Source of the DNA: Streptomyces zhihengii
GTDB lineage: Bacteria > Actinomycetota > Actinomycetes > Streptomycetales > Streptomycetaceae
Direction: 5' to 3'
NCBI RefSeq assembly: GCF_016919245.1
Contig: NZ_JAFEJA010000001.1
Coordinates: 1,178,001-1,242,000 of the forward strand
Length of the DNA stretch: 64,000 bases
The notes beneath the pieces were generated by a model. It ran no database searches and had not been told where the DNA came from. It saw only the letters and a program-made list of their open reading frames with translations. Of the stretch, positions 42,209 to 50,718 are shown in pieces; within the stretch, counting starts at the first letter, position 1; the number at the start of each line of letters is the position of its first letter. The translations under genes and the position numbers were made by a program.

Positions 42209-43482
42209 CGGGCGCCCTCCAGGCCGAGGAGCCCGCCGATGCCGGTGGGCGCGGCCGGCAGACCGGGCAGTCCGAGGGCGCCGGGCAGGGTGCTGACGGG
42301 CGCCTCGCCTGCGGGCCCGGCGGACCGGGCCGGGGCGGGGAGCGTGCCGGGGCGCGCCGGGTCGGGCACTCCCCCGCCGTCGGGGGCGTTGGCGCTGCCG
42401 CGGACGCCGATGCCGGTGGAGGGCGCGGCGGTGCAGCGGGTCCTGGTGTCGGTCGCCCCGGCCGGTGTGGTGTCGAGGCCGTTGCGGTACTCGGTCCGCC
42501 CGTAGCCGTCGGTGCACGGCAGCGGCTCGAAGAAGGTGACGGACATCCCGAAGTTGGCTCCTTCGCCGGTGACCGCGGTGGCGCCGGCGGCGGCGACCGC
42601 GGGCAGGGTCACCAGGAGTTCCTCGATTCCGCGCTGGCGGGTGACGGCGACCTCCGAGGTGGTCAGCAGATTGGCGACGACGACGCCGAAGGACGGGTCG
42701 AGGTCGCGCAGCAGCCCGCTGATCTGGCCGGCGGCGTCGGGGGCGGTGGCGATGACCTTGCGCAGGTCGGTGTCGGAGTCCTTGAGCTGCGCGGCGAGTT
42801 CGGAGGCGCCGTCGGCGAAGCCGCGGAGCGCCTGTCCCTGCTCGGCCTGGGTGCGCAGCACCGTCTCGCCGTCGGCCATCAGCCGGGTGGTGACGGGCAG
42901 CGCCCGGTCGGCGGCGAGGACGAACTCGTTGCCGTGGTCGAGGAGGACCTGGAGGTCGTCGCCGCGGCCGCCGAGTGCGGTGCCGAATTCGTCGACCACG
43001 GTCCGCAGCGCCTCCAGGTCCACGGAGGAGGCGAGGTCGTCGATGCCGGTGAGGACGTCGGTGACGGGGGCGGGGATGCGGGTGCGGTCGCGGTCGATGA
43101 CGGCGCCGTCGGCGAGGTAGGGGCCGGCCTCGCGGGCCGGGCGCAGGTCGATGTACTGCTCGCCGACGGCGGACAGGGAGGCGACGACGGCTTCCAGGTC
43201 GGCCGGGATGCGGGGCGCGGAGTCCTTGATGCGCAGTTCCGCCTCGACGCCGTCGTCGGTGAGGTGGATGGGTCCCACCCGGCCGACGGAGACGCCCCGG
43301 TAGGTGACGTTGGAGTGGGTGAAGAGGCCGCCGGTGGCGGGGAGCTGGACGCGCACCGTGTAGTGGTCGCGCATGCCGACCAGGTGCCCGAGGTCGGCGT
43401 AGCGGACGCCGAGGAAGCCGAGCACGAGCACGGCGATGACGAGGAACGCGAGGTTCTTGAGGCGGGTGGCGAGGGTGAGCAT
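42205..43482 (-). CDS. Mce-family protein, position F
   Basis: A 425-residue Mce protein with an N-terminal anchor (RLKNLAFLVIAVLVLGFLGVRY), the MCE domain (about 38-115: YTVRVQLPATGGLFTHSNVTYRGVSVGRVG, then AVGEQYIDLRP) and a long helical region (about 130-310) that forms the tunnel in Mce complexes. The last ~90 residues are Pro/Gly-rich. It is the sixth mce gene, overlapping its neighbours on both sides. One copy of each of six Mce proteins makes the hexameric lipid channel in mycobacterial models. Confidence 0.9.
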   Translation of the reverse strand: MLTLATRLKNLAFLVIAVLVLGFLGVRYADLGHLVGMRDHYTVRVQLPATGGLFTHSNVTYRGVSVGRVGPIHLTDDGVEAELRIKDSAPRIPADLEAVVASLSAVGEQYIDLRPAREAGPYLADGAVIDRDRTRIPAPVTDVLTGIDDLASSVDLEALRTVVDEFGTALGGRGDDLQVLLDHGNEFVLAADRALPVTTRLMADGETVLRTQAEQGQALRGFADGASELAAQLKDSDTDLRKVIATAPDAAGQISGLLRDLDPSFGVVVANLLTTSEVAVTRQRGIEELLVTLPAVAAAGATAVTGEGANFGMSVTFFEPLPCTDGYGRTEYRNGLDTTPAGATDTRTRCTAAPSTGIGVRGSANAPDGGGVPDPARPGTLPAPARSAGPAGEAPVSTLPGALGLPGLPAAPTGIGGLLGLEGAR

Positions 43483-44642
43483 CAGCGGCTCCCTTCCCCG
43501 GTGGTGCCCGTGACGGAAGGCAGCGGGAGCGGCGCCCTGCCCCGGGCGGCCGCGGCGGGTTCGTCGTCGTCCGGTACGAACTCGGGGATGATCGTGGTGC
43601 CCGGGACGGCGGTGGTGTCGAGGTACACGTTGAGGTAGTCGCCCTTGATGCCGCGCAGCACCTCGTCGGTGAACGGGTAGGTGAGCATCACCTGGAGCGA
43701 GTCGGGCAGGTTCTGACCGGAGTCGGCGAGGGCCTTGAGGGTGGGCGCGAGGGCCTTGAGGTCGGCGATGGTGTCGGCCTTCGAGGCGTTGACGGTGCGG
43801 ACGGCGACGCCGGAGAGGGTGTCGAGCGAGCGGAGCATGGTGAGCAGCGAACCGCGCTGCTTCTCCAGCACCTTGAGGCCGGGGCTGAGGTCGGTGAGGA
43901 CCGTGCCGACGTCCTGCTTTCGGGTGGCGAGCGTGGTGGCGAGCCGGTTGACCCCGTCGAGGGCCTTGGTGATGTCGGCCTTGTTGTTGTCGAGGCTGGT
44001 GACCAGTTCGTCGAGGCGGGTGAGCAGGGAGCGGATCCGGGGCTCGCGTCCGCCGATGGCCTTGTTGAGCTCGGTGGCGATGGTCTTGATCTGGGCGACG
44101 CCGCCGCCGTTGAGGAGCAGGGACAGGGCGCCGAAGACCTCTTCGACCTCGGGGTTGCGGTTGGTGCGGTTCATCGGGATGGCCGCGCCGGCGGCGAGGG
44201 TCCCGGCGGCGTCCTTGGGGGGCGGGCTGAGCTGGATGTACTTCTCGCCCAGCAGGCTGGACTGTTCGAGGTGGGCGAAGGCGTTGGCGGGCAGGCGCAC
44301 CTTGCCGTTGATGCGCATGGTGACCGTGGCCGACCAGTCCTCCTGGTCGAGGCTGATGCCGGTGACCCGGCCGACGGCGACGTCGTTGACCTTGACCGCG
44401 GACTGCGGGACGAGGCTGAGGACGTCGGCGAACTCCGCGGTGATCTCGTAGGGGTCGTCCCCGAGGTCCGCGCCGCCGGGCAGGGGCAGTTGGTCGATGC
44501 CGGACATCTGGGGCGCCGAGCAGCCCGCCGCGCCCGCGGTGACGCCGAGGGCGAGCAGCAGGGCGAGCGCGGGTCTGCGGGGGCGCCGCCGGGACGGGGG
44601 GCCGGCCGCGGGCGCCGGGGGCGGTGTGGGTGTCGTGGTCAC
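43482..44642 (-). CDS. Mce-family lipoprotein, position E
   Basis: A 386-residue Mce protein. Unlike its siblings it has a lipoprotein signal: Arg-rich start, hydrophobic core ALALLLALGVTAGAAG, then Cys in AAGCSAPQ, as expected for MceE/LprK. The MCE domain follows (DPYEITAEFADVLSLVPQSAVKVNDVAVGRVTGI; LLGEKYIQLSPP), then the helical tunnel region. GTG at 44642 overlaps the mceD stop (GTGA); its own stop overlaps the mceF start by one base. This lipoprotein position supports the A-F naming by order. Confidence 0.9.
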   Translation of the reverse strand: MTTTPTPPPAPAAGPPSRRRPRRPALALLLALGVTAGAAGCSAPQMSGIDQLPLPGGADLGDDPYEITAEFADVLSLVPQSAVKVNDVAVGRVTGISLDQEDWSATVTMRINGKVRLPANAFAHLEQSSLLGEKYIQLSPPPKDAAGTLAAGAAIPMNRTNRNPEVEEVFGALSLLLNGGGVAQIKTIATELNKAIGGREPRIRSLLTRLDELVTSLDNNKADITKALDGVNRLATTLATRKQDVGTVLTDLSPGLKVLEKQRGSLLTMLRSLDTLSGVAVRTVNASKADTIADLKALAPTLKALADSGQNLPDSLQVMLTYPFTDEVLRGIKGDYLNVYLDTTAVPGTTIIPEFVPDDDEPAAAARGRAPLPLPSVTGTTGEGSR

Positions 44643-45748
44643 CGGGCGTCTCCCGCCTTCTCGCCGGGGGTGCCGTAGACGGTGCCCACCGGGGGCAGCG
44701 GCAGACCGGGCAGTGCCTTGCGGCGGTCGGCGTCCACCGGCACCAGGCCGGTGAGGCCCGTCGTCTCCGCGGGGATCACGATCTCGGGGCCGAAGCTGAG
44801 TTCGTTGATGTCGGCGCGGCCGTTGAGGGTGCGGTGGACGGGGTCGTAGGCGTTCAGCGCGTTGCCCGCGGCGAGCGGGGCGGTGTCGAGGGCCTCGGCG
44901 AGCGAGGCGCGCTGGTCGACCAGGGTCTGGGTGAGCGGGACGAGGGCGTCGACGTTCTCCTTGAGCGCTCCCCGGTTCTTCTGGATGAAGGCCTTGACCT
45001 TCTTCAGGGCGGTGCCCAGTTCCTTGAGGGCGGCGCCGAGGTTCTCCTTGTCGTCGGCGAGGAAGCCGGTGACGGAGGCGAGCTGCTGCTCGGCCTTGGC
45101 GACGTTGCCGTCGTTCTTCTTCAGCATGGTGGTGAAGGACTGGAGGTGGGCGAGGGTGTCGAAGAGGTCCCCGCTGCTGCCGTCGAGGGTCCTGGCGGCC
45201 TTGCCGAACTGCTCGATGGAGTCGCCGATGGCCTTGCCGTTGCCGTCGAGGTTCGCGGCGCCGGTGCCGATGAGCCGGGCGAGCGCCCCGTCGGCGTTGG
45301 CGCCCTCCGGGCCGAGCGCGGTGGACAGTTCGGTGATCGACTCGTAGAGCTGGTCGACCTCCAGCGGCATGGCGTTGCGTGCGGCGGGCAGCACCGCGCC
45401 GTCCTCGATGGTGTCGCCGCCGGTGTACGCGGGGGCGAGCTGGATGTAGCGGTCGGCCACCACGCTGGGGGCGACGACGACGGCGTGGGCGTCGTGCGGG
45501 ACCTTGACGCCCTCGTCGAGCAGGAGGGTGACCCGCACCTGCTCGCCGGCCGGGGTGACGGTGTCCACGGTGCCCACCTTGACGCCGAGGACCCTCAGGT
45601 CGGAGCCCTCGTAGACGCCGGTGGCGCGTTCGAAGTAGGCGGTGATCCGGGTGGATCCGGAGGCGTCGAAGGCCATCACCCCCGAGGTCCCGGCGACGGC
45701 GACGACGGCGAGCCCGGCGCCGATGCCGACGATGCGTCTGATGTTCAC
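44639..45748 (-). CDS. Mce-family protein, position D
   Basis: A 369-residue Mce protein: N-terminal anchor (NIRRIVGIGAGLAVVAVAGTSG), MCE domain (ITAYFERATGVYEGSDLRVLGVKVG; VVADRYIQLAPAY), then a helical region to about residue 300 with a proline-rich end. GTG at 45748 overlaps the mceC stop by four bases; an ATG further upstream reads through mceC and is unlikely. All neighbours are coupled. Confidence 0.9.
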   Translation of the reverse strand: MNIRRIVGIGAGLAVVAVAGTSGVMAFDASGSTRITAYFERATGVYEGSDLRVLGVKVGTVDTVTPAGEQVRVTLLLDEGVKVPHDAHAVVVAPSVVADRYIQLAPAYTGGDTIEDGAVLPAARNAMPLEVDQLYESITELSTALGPEGANADGALARLIGTGAANLDGNGKAIGDSIEQFGKAARTLDGSSGDLFDTLAHLQSFTTMLKKNDGNVAKAEQQLASVTGFLADDKENLGAALKELGTALKKVKAFIQKNRGALKENVDALVPLTQTLVDQRASLAEALDTAPLAAGNALNAYDPVHRTLNGRADINELSFGPEIVIPAETTGLTGLVPVDADRRKALPGLPLPPVGTVYGTPGEKAGDAR

Positions 45749-46797
45749 GATCCACCGCCTGACGGCTCGGTCCGCTGCTGCGGCTTGGGCGGCATGCACC
45801 CGGTCTCGGGCGGTGTGCCGGCGGGCAGGTAGTTCCTGGGCACGAGGCCGCAGACGTAGGTGTCGAACCAGCGGCCGTTGCCGAGGGTGTTGCCGACGAG
45901 GCGGTAGTAGGGGCCGGCGAGCTTCAGCGTGGCGTCGAGGCTCTTGCGGTTCTTCAGCAGCACGGCGGTGACCTTGCCGAGTGCGTCGAGCGTCGGCTTC
46001 AGCTGCTTGTCGTTGTCGTCGACGACGCCGCTGAGTTCGGTGCTCAGGCTCCGGGTGCCGGTCAGCAGCGCGTGGATGGCGTCGCGGCGGGCCTGGATCT
46101 CGCCGAGGAGGAGGTTGCCGTCCTCCAGCAGGGTCTCGAAGCTGCTCTTCTTGCCGTCGAGGGTCTTGGTGAGCTTCTTGCTCTCGCGCAGCAGTGAGGC
46201 GAGCTGGGCGTCGCGTTCGGAGACGGTGCGGGAGAGGGCGGAGAGCCCGGTGGCCGCGTTCTTCACGTTGGGCGGCGAGTTCTCGAAGGTGGTCGAGATG
46301 GCGTCGAAGCTCTCGGCGAGCTTGGCCGTGTCGATCTTCCCGATGGTCTCGCCGAGCCCGTTGAACGCCTGGGTGACGTCGTAGGGCGAGGTGGTGCGGG
46401 AGGCGGGGATCCGCTCGCCGGGGTCCTGGCGGCCGCCGCCGAGCGGGTCGACGGCCAGGTACTTCTCGCCGAGGAGCGTCTTGATGGCGATGGCGGCGGT
46501 GCTGGAGTCGCCGATCCAGGCGTCCTCGACCTCGAACCGGACGACGACCTTGCCGCCGTCCAGGGCGATGCCGGTGACCCGGCCGACCTTGACGCCGGCG
46601 ATGCGGACCTCGTCGCCCTCGTCGAGCCCGGCGGCCTCGGTGAACTCGGCCGTGTAGGAGGTGGAGTCACCGGTGAACGGCAGCGAGTCGGCGCGGTAGG
46701 CGCCGAAGCCGAGCAGGGCCATGACGAGCAGGCCGACGACGGCGACGGCGACCGGGTTGCGGTCCCTCACGGGCTTGATGCGCGGGAGTGCTCTCAT
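45745..46797 (-). CDS. Mce-family protein, position C
   Basis: A 350-residue Mce protein: anchor helix (NPVAVAVVGLLVMALLGFGAY), MCE domain (SYTAEFTEAAGLDEGDEVRIAGVKVGRVTG; LLGEKYLAVDPLG), coiled tunnel region and a short C-terminal part with Cys (YVCGLVPRNYLPAG, TGCMPP). ATG at 46797 overlaps the mceB stop (ATGA). The substrate of the complex cannot be told; sterols, fatty acids and phospholipids are known for other Mce systems. Confidence 0.9.
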   Translation of the reverse strand: MRALPRIKPVRDRNPVAVAVVGLLVMALLGFGAYRADSLPFTGDSTSYTAEFTEAAGLDEGDEVRIAGVKVGRVTGIALDGGKVVVRFEVEDAWIGDSSTAAIAIKTLLGEKYLAVDPLGGGRQDPGERIPASRTTSPYDVTQAFNGLGETIGKIDTAKLAESFDAISTTFENSPPNVKNAATGLSALSRTVSERDAQLASLLRESKKLTKTLDGKKSSFETLLEDGNLLLGEIQARRDAIHALLTGTRSLSTELSGVVDDNDKQLKPTLDALGKVTAVLLKNRKSLDATLKLAGPYYRLVGNTLGNGRWFDTYVCGLVPRNYLPAGTPPETGCMPPKPQQRTEPSGGGS

Positions 46798-47825
46798 GCC
46801 AGGCACCTCGGCTCGGTGATCGCGATCCCGGTGGGCGGCGGGCTGCCGTCGGAGGTGGCGACGCCGGAGACCTTCGCCTCGCAGAGGTAGAGGTTGAGCC
46901 AGGAGCCGTAGGACGCGAGGCGGGTGACGGCCTGCATCTTGGCGGGCGTCTTCGCCAGGAAGTTCTCGATCTGCCCGCTGCCCTTGTCGAGTTCGCGCGA
47001 CAGGCGGCCCAGTTCGGCGATGTCCTCCTTGAGCGGGGCGCGGCCGTCCTTCAGCAGGTCGGCGGTGACGGTGGTCAGGTCGCCCATGGCGACGACGGCC
47101 TCCCCGAGCGGTTTGCGGTCGCCGGAGAAGCCGGTGACCAGTTTCTGCAGGGTGACCACGAGGTCGTCGAAGCCGTCCTCGCGGTCGTTCACCGTCTTCA
47201 GGACGGTGTTGAGGTTCTGGATGACCTGGCCGATGACCTTGTCCTTGGCGGCGACGGTGGTGGTGAGCGAGCCGACGTGCCGGATGAGGCTGTCGACGGT
47301 GCCGCCCTCGCCCTGGAGCACCTGCACGATGGAGCCGGCGAGGTCGTTGACCTCGTCGGGGGCGAGTCCCTCGAAGAGCGGCTGGAAGCCGTTGAAGAGC
47401 TGGGTGAGGTCGAGCGCCGGGCTGGTGCGCTCCAGCGGGATGGTGTCGCCCGCGGGGAAGACGCTGCCGATCGGCCCGGCGCCCTGGTCGAGGTCGATGT
47501 AGCGCTGGCCGACCATGTTGAGGTACTTGATGGAGGCGGTGACGGTGACGGGCAGGACCCGGCCCTTGCGCACCGCGAAGGTGACCTCGGCGACCCGGCG
47601 GTCGGCGACCTCGACCGATTCCACCTGGCCGACCTTCACGCCGGCGATGCGGACGCTGTCGCCCTCGATCAGGCCGGTGGCGTCGGTGAAGCGCGCCTTG
47701 TAGCTGATGGTGTCCCCGACGCCGGTGTTGGCGATGCCGAGGGCCAGCACGGTGGTGGCGAGCACGGTCACGAGGATGAAGGCGACCGATTTGACGATCG
47801 GTCCGGTGAGGCTGCGGCGGTTCAT
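46794..47825 (-). CDS. Mce-family protein, position B
   Basis: A 343-residue Mce protein: anchor (IVKSVAFILVTVLATTVLALGI), MCE domain (SYKARFTDATGLIEGDSVRIAGVKVGQVES; MVGQRYIDLDQG), helical tunnel region, and C-terminal block with two Cys (LNLYLCEAKVSG; EPRCLA). The ATG overlaps the mceA stop by four bases. Length is normal for the position. Confidence 0.9.
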   Translation of the reverse strand: MNRRSLTGPIVKSVAFILVTVLATTVLALGIANTGVGDTISYKARFTDATGLIEGDSVRIAGVKVGQVESVEVADRRVAEVTFAVRKGRVLPVTVTASIKYLNMVGQRYIDLDQGAGPIGSVFPAGDTIPLERTSPALDLTQLFNGFQPLFEGLAPDEVNDLAGSIVQVLQGEGGTVDSLIRHVGSLTTTVAAKDKVIGQVIQNLNTVLKTVNDREDGFDDLVVTLQKLVTGFSGDRKPLGEAVVAMGDLTTVTADLLKDGRAPLKEDIAELGRLSRELDKGSGQIENFLAKTPAKMQAVTRLASYGSWLNLYLCEAKVSGVATSDGSPPPTGIAITEPRCLA

Positions 47826-49060
47826 TTCAGCGTCACCTCCGTGCCCCGCAGGACGGGCCCGGTGAGCACGCTGCTCCAGTCGGGCAGCTCGGCGGGCGCG
47901 GTGCCGAGGCCGGGTGCGAGGAGTTCGTTGACGAGCTGGTTCTCCTGCGGGGAGTTCGGCAGGCCGAGGCTTTCCGAGGCGGCGTCGGCCGCGGCGGGCG
48001 CGGGCCGGCCGGTGTAGGGCACGGTGTAGCAGTGGGGGCCGCCGGTCGCGTCGTACACGGGCGTGTCCCGGCCCGGTACGTACTTGCCGAGGGACGGCAC
48101 GGAGGTCACGGTCACATGGAGTCCGGGCTGGTCGGTGCCCTTGCCGAGGGCCTTGTCCATGGCCGGCACGAACCCGGCGAGGGTGCGCAGGGTGCACGGG
48201 AAGGACGGGGAGTACTCGGCGAGCAGTTCGAGGGTGTCGCGGCTCGCTGCCGCGAGGCGGATCAGGTTGTTCTCGTTCTTGCGGAGGAACGAGGTGAGGT
48301 CCTGCGCGGTCTTGGTGGTGGAGCCGTACAGCGTGGCGAGTTCGGCCTGCTGGTCGGCGACGGTGCTGCTGGTGACGGTGAAGTCGGTCAGGGCGTCGAG
48401 GATGCCGGGCGCGGTGTCCGCGTAGAGGTGGCTGACCTCGACGAGCTGGGTGATGTCCCGGTTGAGGACCGGCAGATGGGGGTTGAGCCGTTCCAGGTGC
48501 CCTTCGAGGGTCTCCAGGGTGCTGCCGAGCTGGTCCCCGCGGCCCTGGAGGGCCTGGGCGACGGCGGTGAGGGTGGCGGAGAGCTTCTCCGGCTTCACCG
48601 CGGTGAGCAGCGGGAGCACGTTGTCGAGGACCTGCTCCAGTTCGATGGCGTTGCCGGTGCGGTCCTGGGTGATGGTGTCGCCGGCCTTCAGGGTGTCCGC
48701 GGTGGTGCTGTGCGCGGGCGGCACCAGGGCCACGAACCGGGCTCCGAACAGGGTGGTCGGCAGCATCTGCGCCGTCACGTCGGCGGGGACGCGGTCGAGT
48801 TCGCCGGGCTTGACGGCGAGGGTGAGCCGGGCGCCCCGCCCGTCGGCGGCGATGTCGCGGACCTCGCCGACGACGACTCCGCGCAGCTTCACCTCGGCGC
48901 CCTTGTGCATCTCGTTGCCGACGGCCCCGGTGAGCACGGTGACGGTGGCGTCGTCGCTGAACTGCTTGCCGTACACGGCGACGGACAGCCACACCAGCAG
49001 CACGGGCAGCAGGAGGAACACCACGCCCGCGAGGCGGCGTCGGATCTTCTGGGTGTTCAT
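47822..49060 (-). CDS. Mce-family protein, position A
   Basis: A 412-residue Mce protein and first of the six: anchor (RLAGVVFLLLPVLLVWLSVAVYG), MCE domain (VTVLTGAVGNEMHKGAEVKLRGVVVGEVRDI; LFGARFVALVPP), long helical region (about 110-290), and a C-terminal extension with PGRDTPVYDATGGPHCYTVPYTG. Streptomyces mce loci usually occur once per genome and have been linked to root colonisation and lipid or sterol uptake. The ATG overlaps the permease stop by four bases. Confidence 0.91.
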   Translation of the reverse strand: MNTQKIRRRLAGVVFLLLPVLLVWLSVAVYGKQFSDDATVTVLTGAVGNEMHKGAEVKLRGVVVGEVRDIAADGRGARLTLAVKPGELDRVPADVTAQMLPTTLFGARFVALVPPAHSTTADTLKAGDTITQDRTGNAIELEQVLDNVLPLLTAVKPEKLSATLTAVAQALQGRGDQLGSTLETLEGHLERLNPHLPVLNRDITQLVEVSHLYADTAPGILDALTDFTVTSSTVADQQAELATLYGSTTKTAQDLTSFLRKNENNLIRLAAASRDTLELLAEYSPSFPCTLRTLAGFVPAMDKALGKGTDQPGLHVTVTSVPSLGKYVPGRDTPVYDATGGPHCYTVPYTGRPAPAAADAASESLGLPNSPQENQLVNELLAPGLGTAPAELPDWSSVLTGPVLRGTEVTLK

Positions 49061-49860
49061 CCGGCCACCTTCACCGTCGTGGTCGCTCCCCAGATGGCGA
49101 GGGAGAGGAAGAAGTCGGTGACGCTGATCAGCACGATGGCGTTGCGCACCGAGCGGCCGACGGCGACGCCGACGCCCGCCGGGCCGCCGGAGGCGCGGAA
49201 GCCGTAGTAGCAGTGGGCGAGGATCACCATCACGCTGAAGATCAGCACCTTGAGGACGGACAGCACGACGTCGTCCGGGGAGAGGAAGAGATTGAAGTAG
49301 TGGTCGTACGTTCCCGCCGACTGGCCGTTGAACAGCACGGTGATCCAGCGGGAGGCCACGTAGGAGCTGAGCAGTCCGATGGCGTAGAGCGGGATGATGG
49401 CGACGACGCCGGCGATGATCCGGGTGGTCACCAGGTACGGCATCGAGCGGACGCCCATCGCTTCGAGGGCGTCGACTTCCTCGTTGATCCGCATGGCGCC
49501 GAGCTGGGCGGTGAAGCCCGCGCCGACGGTGGCGGAGAGCGCGAGACCGGCGACGAGCGGCGCGATCTCACGGGTGTTGAAGTAGGCGGAGACGAAGCCG
49601 GTGAAGGCGGAGGTGCCGATCTGGTTGAGGGCCGCGTACCCCTGGAGGCCGACCACGGTGCCGGTGAACAGGGTCATGGCGACCATCACGCCGATGGTGC
49701 CGCCGATGACGCCGAGCCCGCCGCTGCCGAAGGCGACCTCGGCGAGCAGCCGCTGGACCTCCTTGAGGTAGCGGCGCAGGGTGCGGGGGATCCAGAACAG
49801 GGCGCGCAGGTAGAAGGTGAGCTGGTCGCCGGAGCGGTCCAGCCAGCCGAGCATCGGCAT
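49057..49860 (-). CDS. MlaE/YrbE-family permease B of the Mce transporter
   Basis: A 267-residue membrane protein with five to six helices. The MlaE signature is GFTAQLGAMRINEEVDALEAMGVRSMPYLV, where EExDAL contacts the ATPase. Together with the A permease it forms the inner-membrane dimer on which the Mce ring stands. It starts three bases after the YrbEA stop and overlaps mceA at its end (ATGA). Confidence 0.92.
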   Translation of the reverse strand: MPMLGWLDRSGDQLTFYLRALFWIPRTLRRYLKEVQRLLAEVAFGSGGLGVIGGTIGVMVAMTLFTGTVVGLQGYAALNQIGTSAFTGFVSAYFNTREIAPLVAGLALSATVGAGFTAQLGAMRINEEVDALEAMGVRSMPYLVTTRIIAGVVAIIPLYAIGLLSSYVASRWITVLFNGQSAGTYDHYFNLFLSPDDVVLSVLKVLIFSVMVILAHCYYGFRASGGPAGVGVAVGRSVRNAIVLISVTDFFLSLAIWGATTTVKVAG

Positions 49861-49863
49861 CGC

Positions 49864-50718
49864 TCAGCCCCCCTTCGGGGGGACGACCTGGAGGTAGATC
49901 GCCGTGAGGACCATGTTCACGAAGAACAGCAGCATGAAGGTGATGACGACGGACTGGTTGACCGCGTCGCCGACGCCCTTCGGCCCGCCGCGCGGGTTGA
50001 GGCCGCGGTAGGCGGCGACCACACCGGCGATGAAGCCGAAGATCAGCGCCTTGATCTCGCTGATCCAGAGGTCGGGGAGCTGGGCGAGGGCGGAGAAGCT
50101 GGCGAGGTAGGCGCCGGGGGTGCCGCCCTGCATGATCACGTTGAAGAAGTAGCCGCCGAGGGTGCCGACGACGGACACCATGCCGTTCAGCAGGACGGCC
50201 ACCAGCATGGTGGCGAGGACCCGCGGGACCACCAGGCGCTGGATCGGCGAGACGCCCATGACCTCCATGGCGTCGAGTTCCTCGCGGATCTTGCGGGAGC
50301 CGAGGTCGGCGCAGATCGCGGAGCCGCCGGCGCCGGCGATCAGCAGGGCCACGATGAGCGGGCTGGCCTGCTGGATGACGGCGAGGACGCTCGCGCCGCC
50401 GGTGAACGACTGGGCGCCGAGCTGCTGGGTGAGCGAGCCGACCTGGAGGGCGATGACCGCGCCGAACGGGATGGAGACCAGGGCGGCCGGCAGGATCGTC
50501 ACGCTGGCGACGAACCAGAACTGCTCGACGAACTCCCGGAACTGGAAGGGCCGCCGGAAGACGGCACGCACGACGGTGGCGGCGAGTGCGAACAGCCGGC
50601 CGGTCTCGCGCAGCGGTGCGAGCACCCGCGACGGGGGTCTGGGCGGCGGCGGGGCGGTCTTCGCGGGCGGGGTGTGGGCCGGCGGCGGTGTGGGCCGCAC
50701 GGGCGGCGGGGCGGTCAT
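49864..50718 (-). CDS. MlaE/YrbE-family permease A of the Mce transporter
   Basis: A 284-residue membrane protein. After a Pro/Ala-rich N-terminal 35 residues it has the MlaE domain with ALLIAGAGGSAICADLGSRKIREELDAMEVMGV, parallel to the B subunit. Its ATG overlaps the stop of the ATPase gene by four bases. Other helices include QFWFVASVTILPAALVSIPFG and FMLLFFVNMVLTAIYLQVV. Confidence 0.92.
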   Translation of the reverse strand: MTAPPPVRPTPPPAHTPPAKTAPPPPRPPSRVLAPLRETGRLFALAATVVRAVFRRPFQFREFVEQFWFVASVTILPAALVSIPFGAVIALQVGSLTQQLGAQSFTGGASVLAVIQQASPLIVALLIAGAGGSAICADLGSRKIREELDAMEVMGVSPIQRLVVPRVLATMLVAVLLNGMVSVVGTLGGYFFNVIMQGGTPGAYLASFSALAQLPDLWISEIKALIFGFIAGVVAAYRGLNPRGGPKGVGDAVNQSVVITFMLLFFVNMVLTAIYLQVVPPKGG